This document shows positions 50,579-60,182 of a DNA stretch of 64,000 bases, in pieces. How positions within the stretch are numbered: position 1 is the first letter of the stretch; every line of letters begins with the position of its first letter. Both the position numbers and the translations under genes were made by a program. This DNA comes from CAYQMF01 sp964418595. GTDB lineage: Bacteria > Planctomycetota > UBA1135 > UBA2386. The stretch lies in contig CAYQMF010000011.1 of NCBI GenBank assembly GCA_964418595.1, positions 22,790-86,789 of the forward strand. Reading direction: 5' to 3'. The notes under the pieces were generated by a model. It saw only the letters and a list, made by a program, of their open reading frames with translations. It ran no database searches and was not told the origin of the DNA.

Positions 50579-51985
50579 TCAGGCCAGCAGTTGCGGGACC
50601 ACGCGCCCGGCCACGTCGGTGAGCCGGAAGTCGCGCCCCAGGAACCGATGCGTGAAGCGCGCATGGTCGATGCCCATGAGGTGCAGGATCGTGGCCTGCA
50701 GGTCGTGGACGTGCACCGGATCGCGCACGATGTGGTAGCCCAGTTCGTCGGTCTCGCCGTGCACGACGCCGGGCCGGGTGCCGCCTCCCGCCATGAAGAT
50801 CGTGAAGCAGTGCGGATGGTGGTCGCGACCGAGGAACCTGGACCCGTTGCGCTCCTCGTTCATCGCCGTGCGGCCGAACTCGCCCGACCACACGACCAGG
50901 GTCTCGTCCAACAGACCGCGCTGCGCGAGGTCTTCGATCAACGCCGCCAGCGGGCGATCCGTCTCCCGGCACTTCTTCGGCAACTGGGTGACGAGGTCGT
51001 CGCTCGCGTTGGTGCCGTGCGTGTCCCAGCCCCAGTCGTAGAGCTGCACGAAACGCACGCCGCGCTCGACGAGGCGCCGGGCGAGGAGGCAGTTGTTGGC
51101 GAACGACGCGGTGCCGGGCTCGGCGCCGTACATGGCACGGATCGCCTCCGGCTCGGCCGCGAGATCGGTCGCCTCCGGCGCCGCGAGTTGCATGCGGAAC
51201 GCGAGTTCGTACTGCTCGATGCGAGCCTCGATCTCCGGGTCGCGCACCGCCTCGTGGCGCATCGCGTTCAGGTCCCGCAGCGCATCGAGGCTGCGCCGCC
51301 GGCCATCGCGGTCGAGGATCGGCGGATCCTCCAGGAACAGGACCGGCTCGCCCTGCGCGCGCAGTTGCACGCCCTGGTACGCGCTGGGCAGGAACCCGCT
51401 CCCCCACACGCTCTTGCCGGCACTCGGCGTCTTGCCGCCCGACATCAGGACCACGAACGCCGGCAGGTTGTCGTTCTCGGAGCCCAGCCCCCACGCGAGC
51501 CACGCCCCCATCGAGGGGCGCCCGATGCGCGGCCCGCCGGTGTGCAGGAGGAACTGCGCCGGCGCGTGGTTGAACTCGTCGGTGTGCATCGACCGGACGA
51601 TGGTGAGCCGATCGACGATCGACGCGAGGTGCGGCAGCAGCTCGGACACCCACGCGCCCGATTGGCCGTGCTGCGCGAAGCGGTAGGGCGTGCCGAGAAG
51701 CTTGGGATGCCCCTTGATGAAGGCGAAGCGCGCCTTCGCCAGGAAGTCGTCCGGGCAGGGCTGCCCGTTCCACTCGACCAGCCGGGGCTTCCAGTCGAAG
51801 AGATCGTGCTGGGGCGGCGAGCCCTCGAGGTGCACGTAGATCACGCGGCGCGCGCGCGGCACGGGTCCCGCCGGCCGCGCGAGACGGTCGCGGTCGAGGC
51901 CTTGGAGCGCGGCGGCGCCGAGCCCCAGGCGCCGGAGCAGGGCGCGGCGGGTGAGCGGTGTGGGGTGTGCGAAGGCGCCGTCCAT
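50579..51985 (-). CDS. DUF1501 family exported protein
   Basis: 468 aa. TRRALLRRLGLGAAALQG is a twin-arginine-like signal. VIYVHLEGSPPQHDLFDWKP, HTDEFNHAPAQFLLHTG and VVWSGEFGRTAMNE are the DUF1501 (sulfatase-fold) landmarks. The family is nearly always paired with DUF1549/DUF1553 proteins in planctomycetes, as here (one base between the genes). Function unknown. Confidence 0.9.
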   Translation of the reverse strand: MDGAFAHPTPLTRRALLRRLGLGAAALQGLDRDRLARPAGPVPRARRVIYVHLEGSPPQHDLFDWKPRLVEWNGQPCPDDFLAKARFAFIKGHPKLLGTPYRFAQHGQSGAWVSELLPHLASIVDRLTIVRSMHTDEFNHAPAQFLLHTGGPRIGRPSMGAWLAWGLGSENDNLPAFVVLMSGGKTPSAGKSVWGSGFLPSAYQGVQLRAQGEPVLFLEDPPILDRDGRRRSLDALRDLNAMRHEAVRDPEIEARIEQYELAFRMQLAAPEATDLAAEPEAIRAMYGAEPGTASFANNCLLARRLVERGVRFVQLYDWGWDTHGTNASDDLVTQLPKKCRETDRPLAALIEDLAQRGLLDETLVVWSGEFGRTAMNEERNGSRFLGRDHHPHCFTIFMAGGGTRPGVVHGETDELGYHIVRDPVHVHDLQATILHLMGIDHARFTHRFLGRDFRLTDVAGRVVPQLLA

Positions 51986-51986
51986 G

Positions 51987-54251
51987 TCAGCCCTTGGTGA
52001 GCGTCTCGTCGAGGTTGAGCAGCACGTTGCCGACGATGGTCCAGGCGCGGTCGTACCCAGCCGCGTCGCCGTCGCTGCGGGCCAGTTCGTCGGTGAACAG
52101 CGCCCGCAGGCGGTTCAGCTCGCGCGCGTCGGGGATGCGCGCGGTGCAGGCGCGGAAGCCGAGCACGAGGCCGGCATCGACGCTCCCGGTGCGCTGCATG
52201 CGTCGCCCGAGCGCGCGCGCGGCTTCCACGAACGCGGGGTCGTTGAGGGTCACCAGCGCCTGCGCCGGTGTGTTGGTGGTGATCCGGCGCCCCACGCAGT
52301 ACTCGCGGCTCGGCGCGTCGAACGCGAGCATCGCCGGATACGGGCTGGTGCGCCGCCAGAACGTGTAGAGCCCGCGCCGGTAGCGATCGCTCCCCTCCGA
52401 CAGACGCCACTGGTCGTTGCTGTAGATGATCGACCACACGCCTTCGGGCTGGTACGGCATCACGCTGGGACCACCGACGTCCGGGTCGAGGAGGCCCGCG
52501 GCCACCAGCGCGATGTCGCGCACGGCCTCGGCGTCGACGCGCTCACGCGGGCCGCGGGCGAGCCAGACGTTGTCTTGGTCGACGCCGCGCGCCCCGCGCT
52601 CGGCGATCGAGGAGCGCCCGTAGGTCGCCGACAGCACGATCGTGCGCAGCAGGGCCTTGAGGTCGTACCCCGACGCGACGAACCGGCTGGCCAGCCAGTC
52701 GAGCAGTTCGGGATGCGAAGGGCGCTCGCCCATCGACCCGAAGTCCTCGCTGGTGCGCACGAGTCCTCGCCCGAAGAGCTGCTCCCAGACGCGATTCACG
52801 AGCACACGCGCGAAGAGCGGGTTGTCGGGCGACACCAGCCAGCGCGCGAACCCCAGCCGGTTGCGCAGCAGGTCGGCGGGGAACGGATGCAGGGCGGAGG
52901 GAACGCCGGGCGTGACGACCTCACCCGGGTCGAGGAAGCTGCCGCGCCGATGCACGCGCGTCGCGCGCGCGCGCGCCGCCGGACGCTCGCGCAGGATCGG
53001 CACCGTGGGCACCGCCAAGGCGACGATCTCCTTGCCGATCGCGTCGAGTCGGGCCCGCACCTCGGTCGCGAACTGTTCTGGAACCGGCTGTGTCGTCGCG
53101 GCCCGCAGGCGCGTCTGTTCTTCGCGGAGCGCGGTGAGCTGCGCTTGCTGCTCGCGAGTCGGGGCCTCGATCACCGGCCGATCGGTCGGATGGTCGTCGT
53201 CCTCGGTCTGGTCGAAGAACGCGAACAGCTCGTAGTACTCGCGCTGGCTGAGCGGGTCGTACTTGTGGTCGTGGCACTGGGCGCAGCCCGCGGTCATGCC
53301 CAGCCACACCTGAGCGGTGGTGTTGACGCGGTCGACCACCGCCGCGACCCGGAACTCCTCGTCGTCGGTCCCACCCTCGTCGTTGGTCATCGTGTTGCGG
53401 TGGAAGGCCGTCGCGACGAGCTGGTCGAGGGTCGGGTCCGGCAGCAGATCGCCGGCGAGCTGTTCGATCGTGAACTGGTCGAAGGGCAGGTTGCGGTTGA
53501 AGGCGTCGATGACCCAGTCGCGGTAGCGCCAGATCGAACGTCGCTCGTCCTTCTCGTAGCCCTTGGTGTCGGCGTAGCGGGCGAGGTCGAGCCACCACGC
53601 GGCCTGGCGTTCGCCGAAGTGGCGGGACATCAGCAGGCGATCGACCGCGCGCTCGCGCGCACCTTCGGCGTCGTCGGCGGCGAAAGCATCGAGCTCCGCC
53701 AGCGTCGGCGGCAGGCCCGTGAGGTCGAGGCTCACGCGCCGGAGCCACGTCGTCGCGCTGGCCGGCGGCGACGTACCGACGCCGGCGCTCGCGATGCGCG
53801 CCGCCACGAGCGCATCGAGCGACACCGGCCGCGACCCGGCCACCCGCTGCGGCGGCGCGAGCGGGCGGTACGACCAGGGCCGCAGGTCGGCCGGCGGGGC
53901 TGTGGCGAGTCCGGGCGCGCCACCAGCGATCCAGGCGCGCAGGCGCGCGACGTCGGCCGCGGCGAGCGGTGGACCATCGGGCGGCATGCGCTTGCGACCC
54001 CCTTCGCCGAGCACGTGCTGGAGGAGTCGGCTCGCGTCGGGCGCGCCCGGCTGCACGACGGGCCCGGACCGGCCGCCGCGCGCGACCCCCGCCGGCACGT
54101 CGAGGCGCAGGCTCTTGCGCTGCACGTCCGGGCCGTGGCACTCGGCACAGTGCGCCCGCAGGATCGGCGCGACGCTCTCCCACTGCGGAACGGGTGCCGT
54201 CTGGGCGGACAACGCGCCCACCACGGACAGCCAACCGATGAGCGCGCGCAT
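51987..54251 (-). CDS. Planctomycete cytochrome C/DUF1549/DUF1553 protein
   Basis: 754 aa with a signal peptide (MRALIGWLSVVGALSAQ). A PSCyt1 haem motif CAECH near residue 35, the DUF1549 domain (about 150-350) with a second C-x-x-C-H (CAQCHDHKYDPLSQREYY), and DUF1553 (about 480-730; FARVLVNRVWEQLFGRGLV). Thought to be a periplasmic haem protein of unknown reaction. The start lies 9 nt after a TACGAT hexamer. Confidence 0.92.
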   Translation of the reverse strand: MRALIGWLSVVGALSAQTAPVPQWESVAPILRAHCAECHGPDVQRKSLRLDVPAGVARGGRSGPVVQPGAPDASRLLQHVLGEGGRKRMPPDGPPLAAADVARLRAWIAGGAPGLATAPPADLRPWSYRPLAPPQRVAGSRPVSLDALVAARIASAGVGTSPPASATTWLRRVSLDLTGLPPTLAELDAFAADDAEGARERAVDRLLMSRHFGERQAAWWLDLARYADTKGYEKDERRSIWRYRDWVIDAFNRNLPFDQFTIEQLAGDLLPDPTLDQLVATAFHRNTMTNDEGGTDDEEFRVAAVVDRVNTTAQVWLGMTAGCAQCHDHKYDPLSQREYYELFAFFDQTEDDDHPTDRPVIEAPTREQQAQLTALREEQTRLRAATTQPVPEQFATEVRARLDAIGKEIVALAVPTVPILRERPAARARATRVHRRGSFLDPGEVVTPGVPSALHPFPADLLRNRLGFARWLVSPDNPLFARVLVNRVWEQLFGRGLVRTSEDFGSMGERPSHPELLDWLASRFVASGYDLKALLRTIVLSATYGRSSIAERGARGVDQDNVWLARGPRERVDAEAVRDIALVAAGLLDPDVGGPSVMPYQPEGVWSIIYSNDQWRLSEGSDRYRRGLYTFWRRTSPYPAMLAFDAPSREYCVGRRITTNTPAQALVTLNDPAFVEAARALGRRMQRTGSVDAGLVLGFRACTARIPDARELNRLRALFTDELARSDGDAAGYDRAWTIVGNVLLNLDETLTKG

Positions 54252-54260
54252 GGGGCGCGC

Positions 54261-54266
54261 ATCGTA
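54261..54266 (-). promoter_or_regulatory. Putative -10 box TACGAT for the DUF1553 gene
   Basis: The hexamer ends 9 nt before ATG 54251 on the minus strand, back to back with the cutC box nine bases away. Confidence 0.4.
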
Positions 54267-54275
54267 CGCGAGGCC

Positions 54276-54281
54276 TATGCT
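54276..54281 (+). promoter_or_regulatory. Putative -10 box TATGCT for cutC
   Basis: The hexamer ends 8 nt before ATG 54290; it is followed by CCGCGC as at 36174. Confidence 0.5.
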
Positions 54282-54289
54282 CCGCGCGC

Positions 54290-55009
54290 ATGCCAGTGGA
54301 CGCGCGCGTCGAGATCGCCGTGGAAGATGTCGAAGGCGCCCGCGCGGCGGTCGCGGCCGGTGCCCATCGCATCGAACTCTGCGCGAGCCTGTGCGAGGGC
54401 GGGCTGACGCCCAGCCTCGGTCTCCTGCAGGCGGTGCGGGCCGCGATCACAGCCGAACTCGTGTGCATGATCCGCCCGCGCGGTGGCGGGTTCGTGTACA
54501 CGCCGGCGGAACTGCAGATCATGGCGCGCGACATCGGGCACGCCCGCGCGGCGGGGGCCGACGGCGTGGTCTTCGGCTGCCTCGCCGCCGACGGCGGCTT
54601 CGACGTGGCCGCGATGCGCACACTGGTCGCGGCGGCGGGCCCGCTGTGCGTCACCTGCCATCGCGCCTTCGACGCCATCGCGGACGCCGACGCGGCACTC
54701 GAGGATCTCGTCGCGCTCCGGGTCCGTCGCGTGCTGACCAGCGGCGGGAAGGCGACCGCCACCGCGGGCGCCGAGAACCTCGCCCGCCTGGTGACCCGCG
54801 CCGGATCACGCCTCGTCGTGCTGCCGGGCGGCGGCGTGCGGAGCCACAACGTGGGCGACCTCTTGCGCCGCACGCATGCCCGCGAGATCCACTCCGGGGC
54901 AGGCGCCATCGGTCCCGACGAACGCAGCGCGCCGGGCGTCCCGTGCAGCCGCTGGCGCACCGACGCGGACGAGGTGGCAGCCCTCGTGCGGGCGATCGCG
55001 AATGCCTGA
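54290..55009 (+). CDS. cutC: CutC family protein
   Basis: 239 aa TIM barrel. EIAVEDVEGARAAVAAGAHRIELCASLCEGGLTPS, VCMIRPRGGGFVY, GADGVVFGCL, TCHRAFDAI and RVLTSGGKATA are CutC signatures. Linked to copper homeostasis in E. coli, but that role is disputed and the enzyme activity is unknown. Confidence 0.93.
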   Translation: MPVDARVEIAVEDVEGARAAVAAGAHRIELCASLCEGGLTPSLGLLQAVRAAITAELVCMIRPRGGGFVYTPAELQIMARDIGHARAAGADGVVFGCLAADGGFDVAAMRTLVAAAGPLCVTCHRAFDAIADADAALEDLVALRVRRVLTSGGKATATAGAENLARLVTRAGSRLVVLPGGGVRSHNVGDLLRRTHAREIHSGAGAIGPDERSAPGVPCSRWRTDADEVAALVRAIANA

Positions 55010-55067
55010 GGTCGGATCGTTGCGTGCGACGACATCGGATGCGACAACGTCGCGCACCCAGCGCCCC

Positions 55068-55361
55068 ATGCCACCACCCGATCCGCGCATCGCCGCGGCG
55101 AAGAGCCGCTACTGGCGCAGCAACCTGCGCATCGTCGTCTTCCTCATCGCGCTGTGGGCGGTCGTCGGCCTCGGCTGCGGCGTGATGTTCGTCGAGGAAC
55201 TGGACCGCTGGCAGATCGCCGGCTTCCCGCTCGGCTTCTGGTTCGCGCAGCAGGGGAGCATCCTCGCGTTCGTGCTCCTGATCCTCGTCTACGCAGTGTG
55301 GATCGGGCGGCTCGACGCCCGCCTGCGCAAGGACCTCGCCGCCCTCGAGGACGGCGCATGA
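55068..55361 (+). CDS. DUF4212 symporter small subunit
   Basis: 97 aa with two membrane helices (IVVFLIALWAVVGLGCGVMF and GSILAFVLLILVYAVWIG) joined by GFPLGFWFAQQGS, the DUF4212 signature. The family is the obligate small partner of VC_2705-type sodium symporters, which follows with an ATGA overlap. Confidence 0.9.
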   Translation: MPPPDPRIAAAKSRYWRSNLRIVVFLIALWAVVGLGCGVMFVEELDRWQIAGFPLGFWFAQQGSILAFVLLILVYAVWIGRLDARLRKDLAALEDGA

Positions 55362-57139
55362 CGATCCAGGGCTGGACCCTCGTCTTCGTCGGCGCCTCGT
55401 TCGGCCTGTACCTCGCGATCGCGTGGATGTGCCGGGTGCGCGACACGCAGGGCTTCTACGTCGCGGGGCGCGGTGTGCCGGCCATCGCCAACGGCATGGC
55501 GACCGCTGCCGACTGGATGAGCGCCGCGTCGTTCCTCTCCATGGCCGGCCTGATCTCGGCGATGGGCTACGCGGGCGGCGTGTACCTGATGGGCTGGACG
55601 GGCGGCTTCGTGCTCCTCGCCTTGCTGCTCGCCCCCTACCTGCGCAAGGCGGGCCACCTCACGGTGCCCGACTTCGTCGGCGAGCGCTTCGCCTCGGACG
55701 CGGCGCGCCTGGTCGCGGTGGTGTGCGCGCTGTTCGTGTCGTTCACGTACGTCGCCGGCCAGATGCGCGGCGTCGGCATCGTGTTCTCCCGCTTCCTCGA
55801 AGTGGACATCGACGTCGGCGTGGGCATCGGCATGTCCATCGTGCTGGTGTACGCGGTGCTGGGCGGGATGAAGGGCATCACCTGGACGCAGGTCGCCCAG
55901 TACTGGGTGCTGATCACCGCGTTCCTGGTGCCGGCGATCGCGATCAGCTTCAAGCTCACCGGGCACGCGGTCCCGCAGGTCGGCATGGGCAGCACGCTCC
56001 GCGACGGCGGCATGCCGCTCCTGGCCAGGCTGGATGCGATCTGCGCGGATCTCGGCTTTGCGAGCTACACCACGCCGTTCACCGGCGCGTGGGACAAGAC
56101 CAACGTTCTGTGCACGGCGCTGGCGCTGATGGCGGGAACCGCCGGCCTGCCGCACGTGATCGTCCGCTTCTACACCGTCAAGAGCATCGTCGCCGCACGG
56201 TGGAGCGCGTTCTGGGCCCTGTTGTTCATCGCGCTCCTGTACCTCACCGCGCCGGCGACCGCGGCGTTCGCGCGCTACTTCCTGGTGTCGAGCCTGCAGG
56301 GCAAGACCGCAGCGACACTGCCTGCCTGGTTCGGCAACTGGGAGAAGACCGGGCTGATCGCGTGGTTCGACGACGGCGATGGTCGGGTCGAGATCGCGGG
56401 CGCCGCGCGCGCCGCGGAGAACGAGCTCTTCCGGCGAGGCGGGATGGGCGACGCCGAGTGGCAGGCGGCCGTGACGGCACACGCGGGCTGGCTCGCCGGG
56501 AATGGCGGGCGCGACGTACGCGCGGAGTTGCGGGCTGGCAAGCTGGACGGCCCCGACCAGGACATCATCGTGCTCGCCACGCCCGAGATGGCTGGCCTCG
56601 CCGATTGGATCGTGGCGCTGGTCGCCGCCGGCGGTCTGGCGGCAGCGCTCTCGACCGCCAGCGGCCTCCTCCTCGTCATCGCCAGCGCCATCAGCCACGA
56701 CGTCTACTCCAGGTTCATCGCCAGGGGCGCCACCGAGGCGCAGAAGCTTCGCGTCGGGCGCATCGTGATCGCCGTCGCCATCCTCATCGCCGGCCTGTTC
56801 GGTGTCTTCCCGCCGGGCTTCGTCAGCCAGGTCGTCGCCTTCGCATTCGGCCTCGCGGCCTCGAGCTTCTTCCCGGTGCTGGTGCTCGGCGTGTTCTCGC
56901 GGCGCGTCGGTGCGGTGCCGGCGATCGCGGGCATGGTCGCCGGCATCGGCTTCACGGCGACCTACATCGTCGGCACCGTGTACGGCGGCATGGAGCGCTG
57001 GTGCTTCGGCATCGGACCGCAGGGGATCGGCACGGTCGGAATGCTGATCAACTTCCTGGTCGCGCTCGGGCTCACGCCCCTGTGTCGAGGCGCGCCGGCC
57101 TCGGCCTGCGCGATGGTCGAGACCATGCACGAGCCGTGA
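55358..57139 (+). CDS. Sodium:solute symporter, VC_2705/ActP-like
   Basis: 593 aa. FYVAGRGVPAIANGMATAADWMSAASFLSMAGLI is typical of acetate/carboxylate SSS transporters. A hydrophilic insert of about 100 residues (WFDDGDGRVEIAGAAR to LDGPDQDIIVL) sits between helices, as in the DUF4212-linked subfamily. Probable Na+-driven uptake of short carboxylates, inferred from family. Confidence 0.9.
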   Translation: MTIQGWTLVFVGASFGLYLAIAWMCRVRDTQGFYVAGRGVPAIANGMATAADWMSAASFLSMAGLISAMGYAGGVYLMGWTGGFVLLALLLAPYLRKAGHLTVPDFVGERFASDAARLVAVVCALFVSFTYVAGQMRGVGIVFSRFLEVDIDVGVGIGMSIVLVYAVLGGMKGITWTQVAQYWVLITAFLVPAIAISFKLTGHAVPQVGMGSTLRDGGMPLLARLDAICADLGFASYTTPFTGAWDKTNVLCTALALMAGTAGLPHVIVRFYTVKSIVAARWSAFWALLFIALLYLTAPATAAFARYFLVSSLQGKTAATLPAWFGNWEKTGLIAWFDDGDGRVEIAGAARAAENELFRRGGMGDAEWQAAVTAHAGWLAGNGGRDVRAELRAGKLDGPDQDIIVLATPEMAGLADWIVALVAAGGLAAALSTASGLLLVIASAISHDVYSRFIARGATEAQKLRVGRIVIAVAILIAGLFGVFPPGFVSQVVAFAFGLAASSFFPVLVLGVFSRRVGAVPAIAGMVAGIGFTATYIVGTVYGGMERWCFGIGPQGIGTVGMLINFLVALGLTPLCRGAPASACAMVETMHEP

Positions 57140-57148
57140 CGTCGGGAC

Positions 57149-59011
57149 TCAGCGCGTGATGTCGACGCCCACCGCGTTGCTCACGTCCAGGATCGCGAGG
57201 TTGCTCGCATCCCAGATCAGAGCCGCGAAGTGGCCCGGGATGTCGCCGACGTAGGGCACGCCGAAGAGGACGAAGGTCGGACGTGCCACGCCCTGGGCAT
57301 CGAGCTGCCCCACGAAGCTGGCGAACGGCCCGCGCCAGCTCAGGCTCAACTGCGTGCACGCATCGACGTTGAGCGGCAGGACGCGCCCGCCGATCGGAGT
57401 GCCGGGACTCGTCCCGGAACAGCCCCACACCAGCAGGTACTGCCTGCCGGCGTGGCACCGGCTGGTGATCGTCGGCAGCGCCAGCGGGATCGTCTGGCTG
57501 TAGCTGACCGTGGCGTGGTCCTTCGGGTAGAGCATCGTGTCGCGGAACTCGAGCGCCGTGCCGCACGCCGGCGGATCGACCCGCACCTGCACGAGGCGCA
57601 GGTTGTTGGTCTCGTCGCCCTCCGTCACCGCGTTGTCGTAGTCGACCCAGGCCGCGAGCCAATACGTGCCCGGAGCGACGAAAGCGGGGATGCGCACGCT
57701 GGGCCGGTTGCTCGTCTGCGAAGTGTTGGCAGCCAGCGCACCGATCGCCGCGCGACCCAGGAACACATCGCCCGCGGTGATGGTCTGGTCGCTGGACAGG
57801 AAGTGAGCCACCGCATGCGCCGGCGCCGCGGCCGAGCCGCCGTTGCGCACGGTAGTGCCGATGGCGATGTCGCTCCCCGCCGGGAAGGTCGTCGCCCCCG
57901 GGGTCAACGCATCCACGAGCAGGTCCGGCACAGGGACGGTCACGCGTACGGTCCACTCACGCGCCTGCGCCAGCAGGTTCGTGGGGTCGCGGCGCACGAA
58001 CGCGGTCCGGTCGAGCAGTTCCACGCGCAGCACGTGGTCGCCGAGGCCGAGGCCCGCGGCGAGGAGCGTGTGCGTCGCGGTTCCGGTAGCCACCGTGTTG
58101 CCGTCCAGCTTCCAGGTGATCAGCGCGTTGCTCGAGGCCGGAGCGATGTTGTTGAAGGAAAAGACCTGCGAACCGTTCTGGCCGAGGAGCACGAGCGAGG
58201 TCGCCGGCTGCGGTTGGTCGATCGCGGTGGCCGAACCGTGCGCGCGAAGCACGAGGGCCTCCGCACACACGGAGCAGAGCCCGCGCCCGAGGCTGCGCAT
58301 GAGGCAGTCGTTCAACGGTCGACAGATGCCGAACTCGTTGTAGCGGCAGCCCTCGAACACGCCGACGCCGTTGCTGCCCAGCCAGTGGCTCCACTTCGTA
58401 CCCACGTTGCTGATCGTGGCGTTGGGCTGCGCCGGCTCCGGCCCGGTGTAGGTCGCGCCGGCGTACCAGTACTCGTCGGCCAGGCCCCCCACCGAGTGCC
58501 CCATCTCGTGGATCTGCACCTCGTTCATCGACGAGCCGTTGTAGGAGACGGCGAAGGTGCTGGCGCAGCCGCCGTAGCGACTGTCGTTCACCATCACCAG
58601 GATGCGTCCCTCGTTCGCCGGTGCGAGCGCGGCGTCGGCCAGCGCTTGGGACGTGTTGTTGATGTACAGACACCGCGCGGTGCCGCCCGTGTTGTACGAG
58701 GCGTCGTAGACCGTGTCGCGCACGAGCGGCGGGACGACGTCGGGGTGGTCGGCGCCGGAGTCGACGCTGGCCCGGAACACCGTGTGCACGTTGAAGTACC
58801 GGCTGAACGTCTTGTACGGCTCCTTGTTGAACAGGGCGGCGGCGAAGGTCATGCAGTCGCTGTCGAAGCGACCCTGCTCGACGGCGCGGTAGCCGTCGCC
58901 CAGGATGACCACGTCGTAACGGTTGCTGGTCGGCCCGTTGTCGACGATGGTCCGCACGACCTGCGCGGGCAGGGCCGCGGCCAGAACGAATCCGAGGGCG
59001 AAGCGGATCAT
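57149..59011 (-). CDS. Secreted M64 (IgA-type) metallopeptidase with CARDB domain
   Basis: 620 aa with signal peptide IRFALGFVLAAALPAQ. YDVVILGDGYRAVEQGRFDSD opens the M64 domain; zinc motif H168-E-M-G-H172 followed by GGLADEY. A CARDB-type adhesion domain (about 315-435; PDLLVDALTPGATTFPAG to DNAVTEGDETNNLRLV) and a beta-rich C-terminal domain (LPLNVDACTQLSL, LDAQGVARP) follow. The name IgA peptidase is historical; the substrate is unknown. ATGA overlap with the preceding small gene. Confidence 0.9.
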   Translation of the reverse strand: MIRFALGFVLAAALPAQVVRTIVDNGPTSNRYDVVILGDGYRAVEQGRFDSDCMTFAAALFNKEPYKTFSRYFNVHTVFRASVDSGADHPDVVPPLVRDTVYDASYNTGGTARCLYINNTSQALADAALAPANEGRILVMVNDSRYGGCASTFAVSYNGSSMNEVQIHEMGHSVGGLADEYWYAGATYTGPEPAQPNATISNVGTKWSHWLGSNGVGVFEGCRYNEFGICRPLNDCLMRSLGRGLCSVCAEALVLRAHGSATAIDQPQPATSLVLLGQNGSQVFSFNNIAPASSNALITWKLDGNTVATGTATHTLLAAGLGLGDHVLRVELLDRTAFVRRDPTNLLAQAREWTVRVTVPVPDLLVDALTPGATTFPAGSDIAIGTTVRNGGSAAAPAHAVAHFLSSDQTITAGDVFLGRAAIGALAANTSQTSNRPSVRIPAFVAPGTYWLAAWVDYDNAVTEGDETNNLRLVQVRVDPPACGTALEFRDTMLYPKDHATVSYSQTIPLALPTITSRCHAGRQYLLVWGCSGTSPGTPIGGRVLPLNVDACTQLSLSWRGPFASFVGQLDAQGVARPTFVLFGVPYVGDIPGHFAALIWDASNLAILDVSNAVGVDITR

Positions 59012-59478
59012 CGCACTTCTCCCGCGCGCACGAGCGCCGTCAGGTCCACGCCGGCGATCCGACCGAGCACCGTCGCGTTGCGTCGGATCTCGATCGAACC
59101 GGCGTTCGGCCAGCGCGGCACGCTCACGAGCATCGCCACGCGCGTGTCGGTGAGCGCACAGCCCTCGACCCGGATGCCGTTGCCGACGTGGGCAGGGTCC
59201 ATGTCGAACCCGCGCATGTCGATGGGAACCGACCCGAGCTCGGCACCTGCCACGTCGCGCACGACGGCCTGGAACTCGCTTTGGAACACGGCGCGTCCGC
59301 ACGGATCCGGCTTGGGGGTGATGCGCACGACGGCGAGAGCGCGTGCGTCGCCTTCGACCTGCAGGATCAGATGCCCCTGCGGCTCGGGCGGAGCGCCGAC
59401 GACGAAGGGGGCGACCGAGACGGTCGCGAACGCGAGAACGGCGGCGAGGCCGGCCACCGAGAGGGATAGAGATGCCAT
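59008..59478 (-). CDS. Exported hypothetical protein, coupled to M64 peptidase
   Basis: 156 aa. Signal peptide or anchor LSVAGLAAVLAFATVSVAPF, then a small beta domain (HLILQVEGDARALAVVRI, SIEIRRNATVLGRIAGVDL) with three Cys. Its stop overlaps the peptidase start. It could be an inhibitor, chaperone or surface partner of the peptidase; nothing in the sequence decides. Confidence 0.65.
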   Translation of the reverse strand: MASLSLSVAGLAAVLAFATVSVAPFVVGAPPEPQGHLILQVEGDARALAVVRITPKPDPCGRAVFQSEFQAVVRDVAGAELGSVPIDMRGFDMDPAHVGNGIRVEGCALTDTRVAMLVSVPRWPNAGSIEIRRNATVLGRIAGVDLTALVRAGEVR

Positions 59479-59584
59479 GGCTGACGGATGCAGGGACGGG
59501 CAGGCGACCAGGATACCCCAGGCCGGGACCGTGCTGTCCCCTTGCCGGCGCGCGCCCTTGCGCCGATGGTGCGGCCACTGAGCG

Positions 59585-60175
59585 ATGCCGGCCCCGCAAC
59601 CCCCACCCGCGCGCCTCACGAGCCTGTTCGCCGCGGGCGAGGCAGCGTGGCAGACGTTCCTGCACGCGCGACCGGGCTTCCACACGTACGTGCACGCCGA
59701 CTGGGCCGCCGCCGTACCGGTGCTGACGGCGTTGCGCGCGCGCGCCGACTCGTTCCTCGAGTTCGGCTCCGGCCTCGGGGTCATCACGATCCTCGCCGAC
59801 CTGCTGGGCTTCGATGCCTGCGGGATCGAACTCGACCCGTGGCTCTACGCGCGCAGCCTGGAGCTCGCCGACGGTGCGGCCAGCCGCGCCTCCTTCGCAC
59901 TGGGCTCCTACGTGCCGGAGGCAGCCCGCGACACGGCGGGGAACGAGGACGCCGACTTCCTCACCGTGCGCGAAGGTGAGCCGGCGTACGACGAACTCGG
60001 CATGGAGCTCGACGAGTTCGATCTGGTCTACGCCTTCCCCTGGCCTGGTGAGGAGGAGCGGCTCCTCGACCTCATGAACACCTGCGGGCGGCGCGACGCG
60101 CTCCTTCTCACGTACGGCGCGACCGACGGCTACCAGTTGTACCAGCGCGGCCGCCACATCGCGTTGCCGCCGTAG
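59585..60175 (+). CDS. SAM-dependent methyltransferase-like protein
   Basis: 196 aa. Motif I is present as FLEFGSGLGVITILADLLG, followed by an acidic end of strand 2, GIELDP, and FDLVYAFPWPGEEER in the motif IV place. Acceptor unknown. Short for a complete methyltransferase and without a substrate domain. Confidence 0.72.
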   Translation: MPAPQPPPARLTSLFAAGEAAWQTFLHARPGFHTYVHADWAAAVPVLTALRARADSFLEFGSGLGVITILADLLGFDACGIELDPWLYARSLELADGAASRASFALGSYVPEAARDTAGNEDADFLTVREGEPAYDELGMELDEFDLVYAFPWPGEEERLLDLMNTCGRRDALLLTYGATDGYQLYQRGRHIALPP

Positions 60176-60182
60176 CTCGGGC

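Noticed and set aside
55289..57130. A 613-codon minus-strand frame opposite the second symporter
   Set aside because: Antisense shadow; the plus strand has DUF4212 and SSS motifs with an ATGA junction.
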